A stretch of 64,000 nucleotides of DNA from SURF-43 sp964628985 (lineage in GTDB: Bacteria; Chloroflexota; Dehalococcoidia; UBA2979). Position numbers and translations under genes: made by a program. Location: the NCBI GenBank assembly GCA_964628985.1, contig CAZVNJ010000001.1, forward strand, positions 48,806 through 112,805. The letters run 5' to 3'. Shown piece by piece: positions 17,986 through 25,689 of this stretch; position 1 is the stretch's first letter; each line of letters opens with the position of its first letter. The notes below the pieces were generated by a model that ran no database searches, was not told where the DNA came from, and worked only from the letters and a program-made list of their open reading frames with translations.

Positions 17986-18914
17986 AAGGGGAGTTCCACG
18001 CCGAGCCCGGCGGCGCGCGCCTTGCTCAGGACGTACGCGCTGGCTGCCGCATCCTCGATGCCGATCCCCTGGCTCTCGAACAGTGTGATGGCGTCCGCGG
18101 AGGGCCGTCCGGCCACCTCGCCGCTGACCACCTGGTGCAGTTCACGCGCCTGTCGCCAGCGGAAGGCGCCCCGCTCGACGGCCCAGATCAGTTCACCGCA
18201 TTCGATCTGGGCCTGTTCGAGGTTGTCCACGACGACGAGCGCCGCGCGCTGGATGGTCGTGTCGTCGACTTCGCGCTTCATCCATGAGTTGGAGCCCGCG
18301 GCTACCACGCACTGGCCGGGTTCGAGGAGGGAGCCGTCGAAGACAGGCTCACGCGCGCTGGTGATCGCGACCACGATGTCAGAACCGCGGACGCAGTCGT
18401 CCGGCGCGGCCACCGGGACGACATCGACGCCGAGTGAGCGGGACATCTCCGCGGCGAACGCCTCGCGCTTCTCGGCACTGCGGCTGTGCACCTTCACGGT
18501 CTTGACCGGCCTGACGGCACAGATCGCCTCGATCTGGGTGACGGCCTGGCGGCCCGTGCCGATCATCCCCACGACGGAAGCGTCTGGCCGTGCCATGTGC
18601 TTCACCGCGACACCGCTGGCCGCGCCTGTCCGGATCCACGCGAGCGTGCCCGGCTCGATCACCGCATCGAGTTTGCCTGTCTCGGTGTTGTATAGGAGGG
18701 TGGCCGTGGAGTGACGGACGGCGTGCGCGTGCGACTCCAGGACGGTGCCGCCCATGATCGTCGCGCCGGCCTTCTCGAAGCGAAACCGCTGGCGTGGGAG
18801 GTTCTGGACCGTGCCCCGCGCTTCCTGGCGGAATAACTTCTCCAGCACGTTGACGCATTCGTCCATCGGCAAGAGCGATCGGACATCGTGGTTGGAGAGA
18901 TAGAGGGCGGCCAT
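17982..18914 (-). CDS. Ornithine cyclodeaminase/mu-crystallin family protein
   Basis: 310 residues, full length. The NAD-binding Rossmann fold is seen at VVGMIGTGRQAVTQIEAI (G-x-G-x-x-x), with the upstream substrate segment EPGTLAWIRTGAASGVAVKH (E-x8-R-T-A/G-A-x-S) and later GSDIVVAITSAREPVFDG and AGSNSWMKREVDD (the G-S-x-x-P/M-x-x-x-E/R-D region). Members include ornithine cyclodeaminase, alanine dehydrogenase, ketimine reductase and lysine cyclodeaminase; the exact activity is open. It lies tail-to-tail with an amino acid permease, consistent with amino acid metabolism. Confidence 0.83.
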   Translation of the reverse strand: MAALYLSNHDVRSLLPMDECVNVLEKLFRQEARGTVQNLPRQRFRFEKAGATIMGGTVLESHAHAVRHSTATLLYNTETGKLDAVIEPGTLAWIRTGAASGVAVKHMARPDASVVGMIGTGRQAVTQIEAICAVRPVKTVKVHSRSAEKREAFAAEMSRSLGVDVVPVAAPDDCVRGSDIVVAITSAREPVFDGSLLEPGQCVVAAGSNSWMKREVDDTTIQRAALVVVDNLEQAQIECGELIWAVERGAFRWRQARELHQVVSGEVAGRPSADAITLFESQGIGIEDAAASAYVLSKARAAGLGVELPF

Positions 18915-18989
18915 GAGAGTCCTGCCGTTCGGCGCCGGGTTCGCTGCATGATAGCGACGAGGCCCCGGGCGCCTGACCTCAGGGACTGC

Positions 18990-20135
18990 CTAGCGCGCGG
19001 CGAGGATCAGGCGGTCAGCCGGGTCGTGGCTCTCGGCGGCGATCCGTCGCAGTTCGGGAAGCACGGACTCGAATGCGTCCAGGACGGCTGGGTCAAACTG
19101 GCTGCCGCGCCCACCTCTCAAGAGATTCAATACCTCTGACTCCGGGAAAGCAGGCTTGTAGGCGCGCGCCTCAGCCAGGGCGTCGTAGACGTCCGCCACG
19201 GCGGTGATCCGCGCTTCGATCGGGATTTCGTCGCCCCGCAGGCCGAGCGGGTAGCCGGTGCCATCCCAGCGTTCATGGTGGGCGAGGGCGATGCGTTGCG
19301 CCATCTGCAGCATCGGGCTGTCCACCGAATCCTCAAGCGTGGCCTCTGACTGCCATCGGTCGAACCCGCCGGAGCAGTGCGCCTGCGAGGAGAGGATCTG
19401 CGCGCCGATCTCGCAGTGCCGCTTCATGACAGCGAACTCCTCCACGGTCAACTTGCCGGGCTTCGTGAGGATCGCGTCCGGGATGCCGATCTTGCCCACG
19501 TCATGCAGCGGAGCGGCGAGCAGCAGCGTCCGTGACGTCTGCTCGTCCAGCCCCACAGCCGAGGCGATGAGAGCTGCATAGCGTCCGACCCGGACCACGT
19601 GGTCCCCTGTATCGCCGTCCCGGTGATGCGAGGCACGGGCCAGCGCGAGGACGAGGTCATGGTGCGACCGCTCGAGGGCCTGGGTCCGCTGCGCCACCAT
19701 CTCCTCCAACAATTGGTTGTGCTGCAGCAGTCGCTCCTGGTGTGCCCGGAGGCGAAGCGCGTTTCGGATGCTGGCCATGAGCTCGTCGCGTTCTACGGGC
19801 TTGCGGAGCAGGTCCGTCGCGCCGAGCTCGAGGGCGCGCGACCGGAGGTCGCGGTCCCCAGCGCCCGTGACCATGATCACCGGGACCTGATGCGCGCTGG
19901 CCGCTGCCGCTTCCAGTACTCGGAACCCGCCACCGCCAGGCATCTGGACGTCCGAGACCACCAGGTGGATTTCGCCGGACTTGATCTGCGCGACCGCCTC
20001 GTTCACCTCGGTCGTGAAGCGGAGGTCCCAGGTGGTGGTGCGCGCGAGCGTGCGCCGCATCGCAGTGAGGATCAGCGGGTCGTCGTCGACGAACAGGATC
20101 GTGGCCGTGAGATCAGCATCCAGTGGAAACAGCAT
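18990..20135 (-). CDS. HD-GYP response regulator (probable c-di-GMP phosphodiesterase)
   Basis: 381 residues from ATG 20135 (GAGAGGT upstream); the longer frame to 20198 is not needed. Receiver domain: ILFVDDDPLILTAM, phospho-acceptor in LVVSDVQMPGGGG, VTGAG, LLRKPVERDEL. A short coiled-coil linker (QLLEEMVAQRTQALERSH) leads to the HD-GYP domain: DHVVRVGRYAALIA, HDVGKIGIPDAILTKPGKL (metal His-Asp), KRHCEIGAQIL, HHERWDGTGYPLGLRG (the GYP motif), ADVYDAL. All key residues of active phosphodiesterases are present. An insert of about 20 residues with SGGFDRWQSE precedes the GYP segment. Confidence 0.9.
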   Translation of the reverse strand: MLFPLDADLTATILFVDDDPLILTAMRRTLARTTTWDLRFTTEVNEAVAQIKSGEIHLVVSDVQMPGGGGFRVLEAAAASAHQVPVIMVTGAGDRDLRSRALELGATDLLRKPVERDELMASIRNALRLRAHQERLLQHNQLLEEMVAQRTQALERSHHDLVLALARASHHRDGDTGDHVVRVGRYAALIASAVGLDEQTSRTLLLAAPLHDVGKIGIPDAILTKPGKLTVEEFAVMKRHCEIGAQILSSQAHCSGGFDRWQSEATLEDSVDSPMLQMAQRIALAHHERWDGTGYPLGLRGDEIPIEARITAVADVYDALAEARAYKPAFPESEVLNLLRGGRGSQFDPAVLDAFESVLPELRRIAAESHDPADRLILAAR

Positions 20136-20257
20136 CGTCGTACCTCTCGCCGCGGCTGGGGGGGCGGCGTTCAACCCGATGGACTCTCTGCCCTGCACCG
20201 ATCCTGCTTAACCTCCGCACACTCACTTGTGTCCTGTGCGTGCGTACTGTCCCGCGC

Positions 20258-20515
20258 CTAGCGGTGATCGCGGTCGAGCCTGGCCGCGTAGCGCAGCCGG
20301 CGTCCCTCGGATGTAGCGGTGAGGAGCTGCGCCTTGCACAGATCGCGGACGATGCGCCGCACGCCCGCCGTGGCGAGCCCGAGCCCGGACGCGATCTCAT
20401 GGAGGGTGGTCCCCGGGTGTTCGGCGACGAAGAGGAGCGCCAGGCCGTGCCTGGTCACAAGGCTCCAGCGGCGGGCGGCCGGGCGGTCCGTCGAGCCTGT
20501 TGGATGTTGAGGCAT
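20258..20515 (-). CDS. Small winged-helix (MarR/ArsR-like) DNA-binding protein
   Basis: 85 residues. The pattern ALLFVAEHPGTTLHEIASGL, then ATAGVRRIVRDLCKAQLL, then TSEGRRLRYAA is a winged helix-turn-helix (helix 2, recognition helix, beta wing). The start at 20515 is set by AAGAAGG five bases upstream; the 229-residue frame open to 20947 is a shadow beyond it. It is divergent from the exported-protein/signal-peptidase operon starting at 20789, and the 273 bases between hold both promoters, so it may regulate that operon. Function otherwise unknown. Confidence 0.72.
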   Translation of the reverse strand: MPQHPTGSTDRPAARRWSLVTRHGLALLFVAEHPGTTLHEIASGLGLATAGVRRIVRDLCKAQLLTATSEGRRLRYAARLDRDHR

Positions 20516-20788
20516 CGAATCCTTCTTCCTCTCCCGCCTGGGCACAGGATGGCTGACTCGGTGTCCCCGCTGCCCCCTGCGGAAGGACGAGATCGAGTAG
20601 TGCATTCGGACTGTTTGCACCCCCCTGCTCAGCGTCCTGATCCGGTGACACGGGTGACGAAGGTCCCCGGTCTCGGGGGCGTTTGCATGGGCCAGATCAG
20701 GGCGTACGCCCCTCGGCTGCAGCGTGGCGTGTCCGTAGCGTGATGCGTGTGAAGGCTTGGCCCGTGGGCCACCCGGAAGGGGTAAGAA
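20516..20788. other. Divergent intergenic region between the small regulator and the signal-peptidase operon
   Basis: 273 bases without a supported gene. It must hold promoters in both directions. I looked for c-di-GMP (GEMM) and other riboswitch cores because HD-GYP and exported genes flank it, and did not find the conserved GCAAAC or ACGCAAAG segments. GC-rich imperfect inverted repeats occur around 20660-20680 (GGTCCCCGGTCTCGGGGGC). No clear -10/-35 pair could be chosen. Confidence 0.4.
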
Positions 20789-21166
20789 GTGACCAGGAAG
20801 CGCATCTGGACCGTGATGGGACTGAGCCTGCTGGTGGCTGCGCTGGCCGGTGCCGGGTTCAGCCTGACTGCCTCGAACACAGTGCCCGAGAGCAAGGGCG
20901 GCGAAGGCGCCGGCGTGATCTCCGGCTACAACGTCGCGTCCGTGCACTACACCTTGAACGCGTCGGACCCGAGCAAAGTGGACAGTGTCTCGTTCTCACT
21001 GGACTCCGCCCCGGTCGCCGGGTCCACCATCAAGGCCCGGATCGATTCCTCTGGGACCACCTGGTACACGTGCACGAACGTCGGCGTGAACGTGACCTGC
21101 AACACGACGTCGCCCCAGGCGACGGCGACGTCCGCCAACGAGCTGCGCGTAGTCATCGCTCAGTGA
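20789..21166 (+). CDS. Small exported protein with TASNTVP motif, probable substrate of the adjacent SipW-like peptidase
   Basis: 125 residues, GTG start with GGAAGGGG 6 bases upstream. A basic N-terminus (MTRKR) and one hydrophobic segment (about residues 8-26) are followed by TASNTVPESKGGEG. The mature part is a predicted beta-rich domain of about 90 residues with a Cys pair (YTCTNVGVNVTCNT) and ends in RVVIAQ. The TASN-x-[VI]-P motif right after the membrane segment recurs in the other small gene of this operon (22895). It resembles TasA/camelysin-type matrix proteins by genetic context and topology; no enzyme motif is seen. The signal peptidase gene follows after 28 bases. Confidence 0.7.
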   Translation: MTRKRIWTVMGLSLLVAALAGAGFSLTASNTVPESKGGEGAGVISGYNVASVHYTLNASDPSKVDSVSFSLDSAPVAGSTIKARIDSSGTTWYTCTNVGVNVTCNTTSPQATATSANELRVVIAQ

Positions 21167-21194
21167 AGGGATGGACCGTGACAGGAGCACGTTG

Positions 21195-22895
21195 ATGCGC
21201 ATCGCGCCCATCGTCCTCACCACGGCGCTCTTCGGACTCGCGTTCGCGTCATGGATGTTTCTTGGCCCCTCGAATGTCCGAGGGCCGGTCGCCTACCTGG
21301 TCACCAGCGGGAACAGCATGGAGCCGTACTTGCACCGCGGCGACCTGGCCGTGGTGCGTGCGGGTAAGAACGGCTCCGTAGGCGACGTACTGGCGTATCG
21401 CAACAGCCAGACGGGCCAACGAGTCCTCCATCGCGTCATTGCGAAGGAGCGGGACCGCTTCGTCCTCCAGGGGGACAACAACTCCTGGGTGGACACCTTC
21501 CAGCCGACGAGTGAGGACCTCGTCGGGCGGCTCTGGTTCCGGATTCCGAAGGCCGGGATGGTCGTCGAATGGATGCGCGCGCCGCTGCACGCGGCCCTGC
21601 TCATGGGGGGAGGAGTGGCGATGAGCCTGTCGCTGGGGCTGCCTCCGACGCGCCGAAAATGGCGCGGCCTCCGCCTTCGCAATCGTGTGAGGGGCCACCG
21701 AGGTCTGCTGCTCGCCGCTTCCGGCACCGCCGGCCAGAACGCGCTCGGGATCGGCCTCGGCGTGGTCGTGCTGGCGCTCGCCGCCAGCGTCGTGCTCTGG
21801 ACGCTGCCCACCACACACGTCTCAACGGCGCACCTCGAGTACGAACACCGCGGCGTGTTCGGCTACTACGCGGAGACCGTGCTTCCAGTTGCGTCCGCGG
21901 CTCCTCTCCCGGACCCGCGGACTCGCACGGCGGTCCCCGGAGAACCCCCCGCCCTGGACCTGATCATGCTTGCGGCCGACCCGACCGTGGCAGCGCTGCT
22001 CGATGTCCCAGTGAGCACCGGCGAGCCCATCCTGGTCAACGTCAACCCGAAGGTGAACTTCCTGTTCGACTACACCCTCGGCGTGTCCGAGCCGGCGCAG
22101 GTGAGCGGGTTCGTGCGCCTGGATGCCGTGGTGTCCGACATCACCGGGTGGAAGCGCGTGTTCCCGTTCGCTCCTGAGCAGACGTTCACGGGGACACGTG
22201 TCCAAATCGCGGTCCGGGATGCCGATCTGACGCCGATCATGGCGGCATTCCCGATTTACCAGGCGATCACCGGTCACGCGCCTCGCTACTACACCGCCTC
22301 CATCGTCGCGGTCGTGACGCTGGAGGCGACGGTCGACGGCCAGGCGATCCAGGAGACCTTCCGCCCGGCGGTCACGTTCCGCGTCGCGCCGCCCAACGAA
22401 ATCTACGTGGAGACCGACGAGACGTGGCACCTCGAGGCCCACGGCATCACTCCCACGGACCCGGCCGGCGCGGACGCCTCGAACCCGTTCGAGACTGTCC
22501 GGACGAACTCCGTTGCCTACCCGGAGCAGGTGCCGAACACGGTCCCGATCTTCGGATTCGACATCACGGTCACGTCGCTCCGCGCGCTCGTCGCGATGGT
22601 CGGCTCGCTGGGCCTTGTCGCCGCGGGCGGCCTCTTCCTGCTCCAGCGGGCCGGTGACCGGCTCGGCGAATCGTTCGCAATCGAGGCGCGGTACGGCGCC
22701 CGGATGGTCACGTTGGATGCCGGGCACCGAGGCGATGAGGACAAGCCGATGACCTATGTGGCGCGGCTCCAGGATCTGGTGCGGATCGCGGATCACACCG
22801 GCGCCCCCATCCTGCGCTCCGTAGGCGCTGGCGGCGAGACCTACTGCGTGCGTGACGGCGAGCATCGCTACGCGTATGGCCCTGTGGAGGCTTGA
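21195..22895 (+). CDS. SipW-like (ER-type) signal peptidase I fused to a DUF5305-like exported domain
   Basis: 566 residues from ATG 21195, fixed by AGGAG 7 bases upstream. N-terminal membrane anchor (7-23), then the S26B catalytic core: Ser41 in TSGNSMEPYLHRGD, His79 in RVLHRVIAKERD (His where bacterial Lep enzymes have Lys), and Asp94/Asp100 in LQGDNNSWVDTF. Membrane segments follow near 131-149 and 186-204. The large extracytoplasmic C-terminal part (about 210-500) carries YEHRGVFGYYAETVL and NVNPKVNFLFDYTLGVSEPA, a layout I match to DUF5305 by recall, and is closed by another membrane helix near 510. Processing of the flanking TASNx[VI]P proteins is inferred. Confidence 0.82.
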   Translation: MRIAPIVLTTALFGLAFASWMFLGPSNVRGPVAYLVTSGNSMEPYLHRGDLAVVRAGKNGSVGDVLAYRNSQTGQRVLHRVIAKERDRFVLQGDNNSWVDTFQPTSEDLVGRLWFRIPKAGMVVEWMRAPLHAALLMGGGVAMSLSLGLPPTRRKWRGLRLRNRVRGHRGLLLAASGTAGQNALGIGLGVVVLALAASVVLWTLPTTHVSTAHLEYEHRGVFGYYAETVLPVASAAPLPDPRTRTAVPGEPPALDLIMLAADPTVAALLDVPVSTGEPILVNVNPKVNFLFDYTLGVSEPAQVSGFVRLDAVVSDITGWKRVFPFAPEQTFTGTRVQIAVRDADLTPIMAAFPIYQAITGHAPRYYTASIVAVVTLEATVDGQAIQETFRPAVTFRVAPPNEIYVETDETWHLEAHGITPTDPAGADASNPFETVRTNSVAYPEQVPNTVPIFGFDITVTSLRALVAMVGSLGLVAAGGLFLLQRAGDRLGESFAIEARYGARMVTLDAGHRGDEDKPMTYVARLQDLVRIADHTGAPILRSVGAGGETYCVRDGEHRYAYGPVEA

Positions 22896-23311
22896 TGCGC
22901 GCGAGGGTGGCCCGGGCGCCTCAGCGGCGTGTCCGGCGTCTGCTGGTCGCGATCGCAGTGGTCTCGGTGGTGGTGGGGGCGATGTCGGTGACGACCGCGT
23001 CGAACTCGATCCCCCCGACGCGACTTGGCCAGCAGTCCCAGGCCACGGGGGTGACCGAATTGAGGCCCGCCGCGTGCGCTTCGCTGGCCCTTACCTCTCT
23101 GGTGGTCGGGACCGGCAACTTCAGCGGCACGAGCGCGAATGACCTCATCCTCGCGTCGCGAGGTGCGCGTCGCATCCGAGGCGGAGCCGGCAATGACTGC
23201 ATCCTCGGGGGTGCGGACGCGACGGAACTGGACGGCCAGAGCGGCACCGATGTCTGTATCGGGCCCACCGCTGCGACGTTCAGAGGATGCGAGACCACGA
23301 TCATGCAGTAG
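22895..23311 (+). CDS. Small exported protein with TASNSIP motif and a single RTX-like repeat
   Basis: 138 residues; the start overlaps the signal peptidase stop (TGATG), so it is translationally coupled. A very basic leader (MRARVARAPQRRVRR) and hydrophobic segment (16-31) are followed by TTASNSIPPTRLGQ, the same motif as in the 20789 product. The C-terminal half includes GGAGNDCILGGAD, one hemolysin-type calcium-binding nonapeptide, in a Cys-containing context (NDCILGG, DVCIG, FRGCET). Its 3' end abuts the convergent regulator gene. Probably secreted or surface-attached; exact function unknown. Confidence 0.7.
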   Translation: MRARVARAPQRRVRRLLVAIAVVSVVVGAMSVTTASNSIPPTRLGQQSQATGVTELRPAACASLALTSLVVGTGNFSGTSANDLILASRGARRIRGGAGNDCILGGADATELDGQSGTDVCIGPTAATFRGCETTIMQ

Positions 23312-23971
23312 TCAGGAGTCGCGGAAGCCCTCGGCCCGTGCGCGGGCGACGGCCTCGAGCCTTGTCCGAGCGCCGAGTTTGTCGAGGATCGACTGCACGT
23401 GGCCTCGGACGGTGTTGTAACTGATGACGAGGCTCTCCGCGATGGCGATGTTGTCCAGGCCCTTCATCATGAGGGCGAGGACCTCCTGCTCCCGGGCGGT
23501 GAGAGTCGCGAGTGCCTGGCTCTTCTCAGACTGAGACTGCTGCCGGCCCAACCGGACCAGGCGCTGCAACGTCCCCGGGGGGACGAGCATTTCACCTGCG
23601 GCGGCGCGCCGGACCTGCTGCGCGATCTGGTCGCTGCCCTCGGTCTTCAGGATGTATCCACTGGCCCCGGCCTCGAGCGCCGCGAGCATGGCGAGCTCGC
23701 TCATGTCTCCGCTGATCATCACGACGGCCGTCTCGGGCAGCGCGGCGCGGATTTCGGCGGTGGCGGCCGCCCCGGAAATGTCCGCGAGATGAAAGTCCAT
23801 CAGGACCACGTCCGGACGCAGCGCGAGCGTGGCCTCGATGCCCTCGCGGGCGCCCGCGGCGATGCCAGCAACCTCGATGTCAGGGTGGCGGCGCAGCGCG
23901 AGTGCGATGCCTTCGGCGACCATCCGATGGTCGTCGACGATGAGCACCCTGATGACCGACACCGAGGTCAC
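23312..23971 (-). CDS. NarL/FixJ-family response regulator
   Basis: 219 residues, GTG start (23971; GTG 23962 is an alternative). Receiver: VLIVDDHRMVAEGIALALRR, phospho-acceptor in VVLMDFHLADISG, Ser in VVMISGD, Lys in YILKTEG. LuxR-type helix-turn-helix: LTAREQEVLALMMKGLDNIA, then AESLVISYNTVRGHVQSIL. It is divergent from the PAS kinase at 24123, which may be its partner, and convergent with the signal-peptidase operon. Confidence 0.88.
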   Translation of the reverse strand: MTSVSVIRVLIVDDHRMVAEGIALALRRHPDIEVAGIAAGAREGIEATLALRPDVVLMDFHLADISGAAATAEIRAALPETAVVMISGDMSELAMLAALEAGASGYILKTEGSDQIAQQVRRAAAGEMLVPPGTLQRLVRLGRQQSQSEKSQALATLTAREQEVLALMMKGLDNIAIAESLVISYNTVRGHVQSILDKLGARTRLEAVARARAEGFRDS

Positions 23972-24058
23972 GCGAGCCGCCCGTCAGGCGCCCGTCAGAG
24001 ATTTCCGAGTCTGCCGGGAGATGAAGCGTATACCCTCGCCACGCCGAGGCACCATGAT

Positions 24059-24096
24059 GGGCCTGACGAATCGCAGAGGGCCTGACGAATCGCAGA
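24059..24096. repeat. Tandem 19-bp repeat (2 copies plus a partial third)
   Basis: GGGCCTGACGAATCGCAGA is repeated exactly at 24059-24077 and 24078-24096; the next bases (GGGCACGACGAAGCAG) look like a decayed third copy. It lies between the divergent response regulator and PAS kinase. Because 19 is not a multiple of 3, it argues against the coding frame starting upstream at 24054 and for the GTG at 24123. Confidence 0.6.
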
Positions 24097-24122
24097 GGGC
24101 ACGACGAAGCAGTGAGGTCCGG

Positions 24123-25334
24123 GTGGAGTTCACATCGGACATCCTGTCCGCCTTACTGGATGCCGTACCAGATGCCCTGGTCGGGATCGCGGAGGACGGC
24201 GAGATCGTCCTCGTGAACGCCTCGGCGGAGCGGCTGTTCGGCTACACGCGCGACGAGATGCTCGGGGCGTCCATCGATGTCCTCGTCCCCGAGGGCATCA
24301 GTCCCCTCTACTCGGCTCAACCGCTGGACGTTGACGGGGGTACTCGCGCAGGGCGGTTGGGTATCGGAGAGGTGTTCTCCGGACGGCGCAAGGACGGCAG
24401 CGAGTTTCAAGCGGAGATCGAGACCTCGCCCGTCGAAACCCCTGCCGGCCGGGTCACCCTCGCGGCAGTGCGCGATATCTCCGGGCGCGCCGGCACACAG
24501 CACGGACCGGGTGGGCCCGTAGGACAGGCCGAGTCCCAGCGGCATGACAGCCTCGGGGAGGTGGTCGGCGGCCTCGCCCACGACCTCAACAACATGCTGA
24601 GCGTGATCCTCAACTACGCGGGCGTCGTGGTCCATCTTCTCGGCCAGCCTGACCTCACTCCAGAAGACATCGCCGGGGCCCGCCGCGACCTAGGGCAGGT
24701 GACGCTCGCGGCTGAGCAGGCCGCGGTGCTCACACACCAACTGCTCGCGTTCGCGCGCCACGCCCCACGGCCGCCCGTGGCCCTCTCCCTCAATGAGACG
24801 GTCCAACGCCTCGAGCCGTTGCTTCGGCGGGCGTTGGGCGGGGACTCGCACCTCGAGGTCTCGCTCGCCTCGGAGCTGCCGCTCATCGAGGCAGATCCCG
24901 GACGGGTCGACCGCATCCTGGTGGAGCTCGTGCTGTATGTCCGCGACGGGTTGGCGCGCGGCCGCACGCTTCTGATCGAGACCGATGTGATCGAGGCGGA
25001 CCCAGCCGGGGTCACGGGGCAGGCTCTGCTCCGTGACCGCACGCACGTCCGGCTTCGCGTGGGGGACAGGGGGGGCGGCGCGCCCGCTACAGGGTTGGAG
25101 GCGCCCAACATGCTGGCAGATGAGCGGCAGGCCACGGGGCGCGGCTCCGGCCTCGCCACGACCTACGACATCGTGACGGCTGCCGGGGGCGTGGTGCGCC
25201 CGGACCCTCTCGAGGGTGCGGGGACGACGGTCACGATCCTGTTCCCGGCCGCACAAGAGGGTCCGCTGCCCATGGAGGATCCGCACCCACCCCGTGGCAC
25301 CGGCGACGCTGGGGGCGGCGGTACGACGGCCTAA
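24123..25334 (+). CDS. PAS sensor histidine kinase with degenerate ATP-binding N-box
   Basis: About 403 residues from GTG 24123 (GAGG 5 bases upstream; ATG 24054 would add a repeat-derived leader). PAS domain about residues 6-115 (ALLDAVPDALVGIAEDGE, FGYTRDEMLG, GRRKDGSEFQAEIETSPV). Phospho-His helix GEVVGGLAHDLNNMLSVILN, of the NtrB/PAS-hybrid type. In the ATPase domain the G boxes are DRGGG and GRGSGLATTYDIV, but the N-box reads RILVELVLYVRDGL where N-L-x-x-N-A-R-D-A is expected: both Asn are replaced (Glu and Tyr). ATP binding may be weakened. It is divergent from the regulator at 23971. Confidence 0.78.
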   Translation: MEFTSDILSALLDAVPDALVGIAEDGEIVLVNASAERLFGYTRDEMLGASIDVLVPEGISPLYSAQPLDVDGGTRAGRLGIGEVFSGRRKDGSEFQAEIETSPVETPAGRVTLAAVRDISGRAGTQHGPGGPVGQAESQRHDSLGEVVGGLAHDLNNMLSVILNYAGVVVHLLGQPDLTPEDIAGARRDLGQVTLAAEQAAVLTHQLLAFARHAPRPPVALSLNETVQRLEPLLRRALGGDSHLEVSLASELPLIEADPGRVDRILVELVLYVRDGLARGRTLLIETDVIEADPAGVTGQALLRDRTHVRLRVGDRGGGAPATGLEAPNMLADERQATGRGSGLATTYDIVTAAGGVVRPDPLEGAGTTVTILFPAAQEGPLPMEDPHPPRGTGDAGGGGTTA

Positions 25335-25689
25335 CTCACGAGGCCCCCACACAGCATCGGGGAGGCACTCGCCTCAAGTCACCGAGGCACACAGCGACAC
25401 AGCAGGCACGCTGGATCTCTCGCGCAGATTCAGCGCGCTCACGTCGCGTCAGTCAGGCCGGGGAATGCAGCATCCTCGTGTATGAGGCCATACCGAAGTG
25501 ACGATTTCGGAATATTTGCATCTGACCTTTGCCGGAGCGTCATATCCTCGTGAGGTAGAGGTGGGACGTCGTTTGGTGCCCTCGTCACACGACGCCGAGG
25601 GCAGGGCTTACTTAGCACGGCAGCCGTCGGGCTGACGGTGACCGGGCCCGTCCCATCCTCCGCTTCCTCAACCGAGCACGGAGGACGTG
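25335..25689. other. 355-base intergenic region upstream of the membrane sensor kinase
   Basis: No gene is supported. The stretch 25490-25550 is markedly AT-richer than its surroundings and holds an inverted repeat CCGAA-N8-TTCGG (25493-25510) directly before a promoter-like pair (25516-25545). Downstream of it the leader is about 140 bases long before the kinase start. Nothing else recognisable. Confidence 0.45.
25516..25545 (+). promoter_or_regulatory. Candidate promoter of the Cache/GAF sensor kinase
   Basis: TTGCAT (25516-25521) and TCATAT (25540-25545) are separated by 18 bases in the only AT-rich patch of the region. The CCGAA-N8-TTCGG inverted repeat ends 5 bases upstream of the -35-like hexamer. 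Assignment is by eye. Confidence 0.35.

Noticed and set aside
20516..20788. c-di-GMP (GEMM) riboswitch upstream of the exported-protein operon
   Set aside because: Neither the GCAAAC nor the ACGCAAAG conserved segments is present on either strand.
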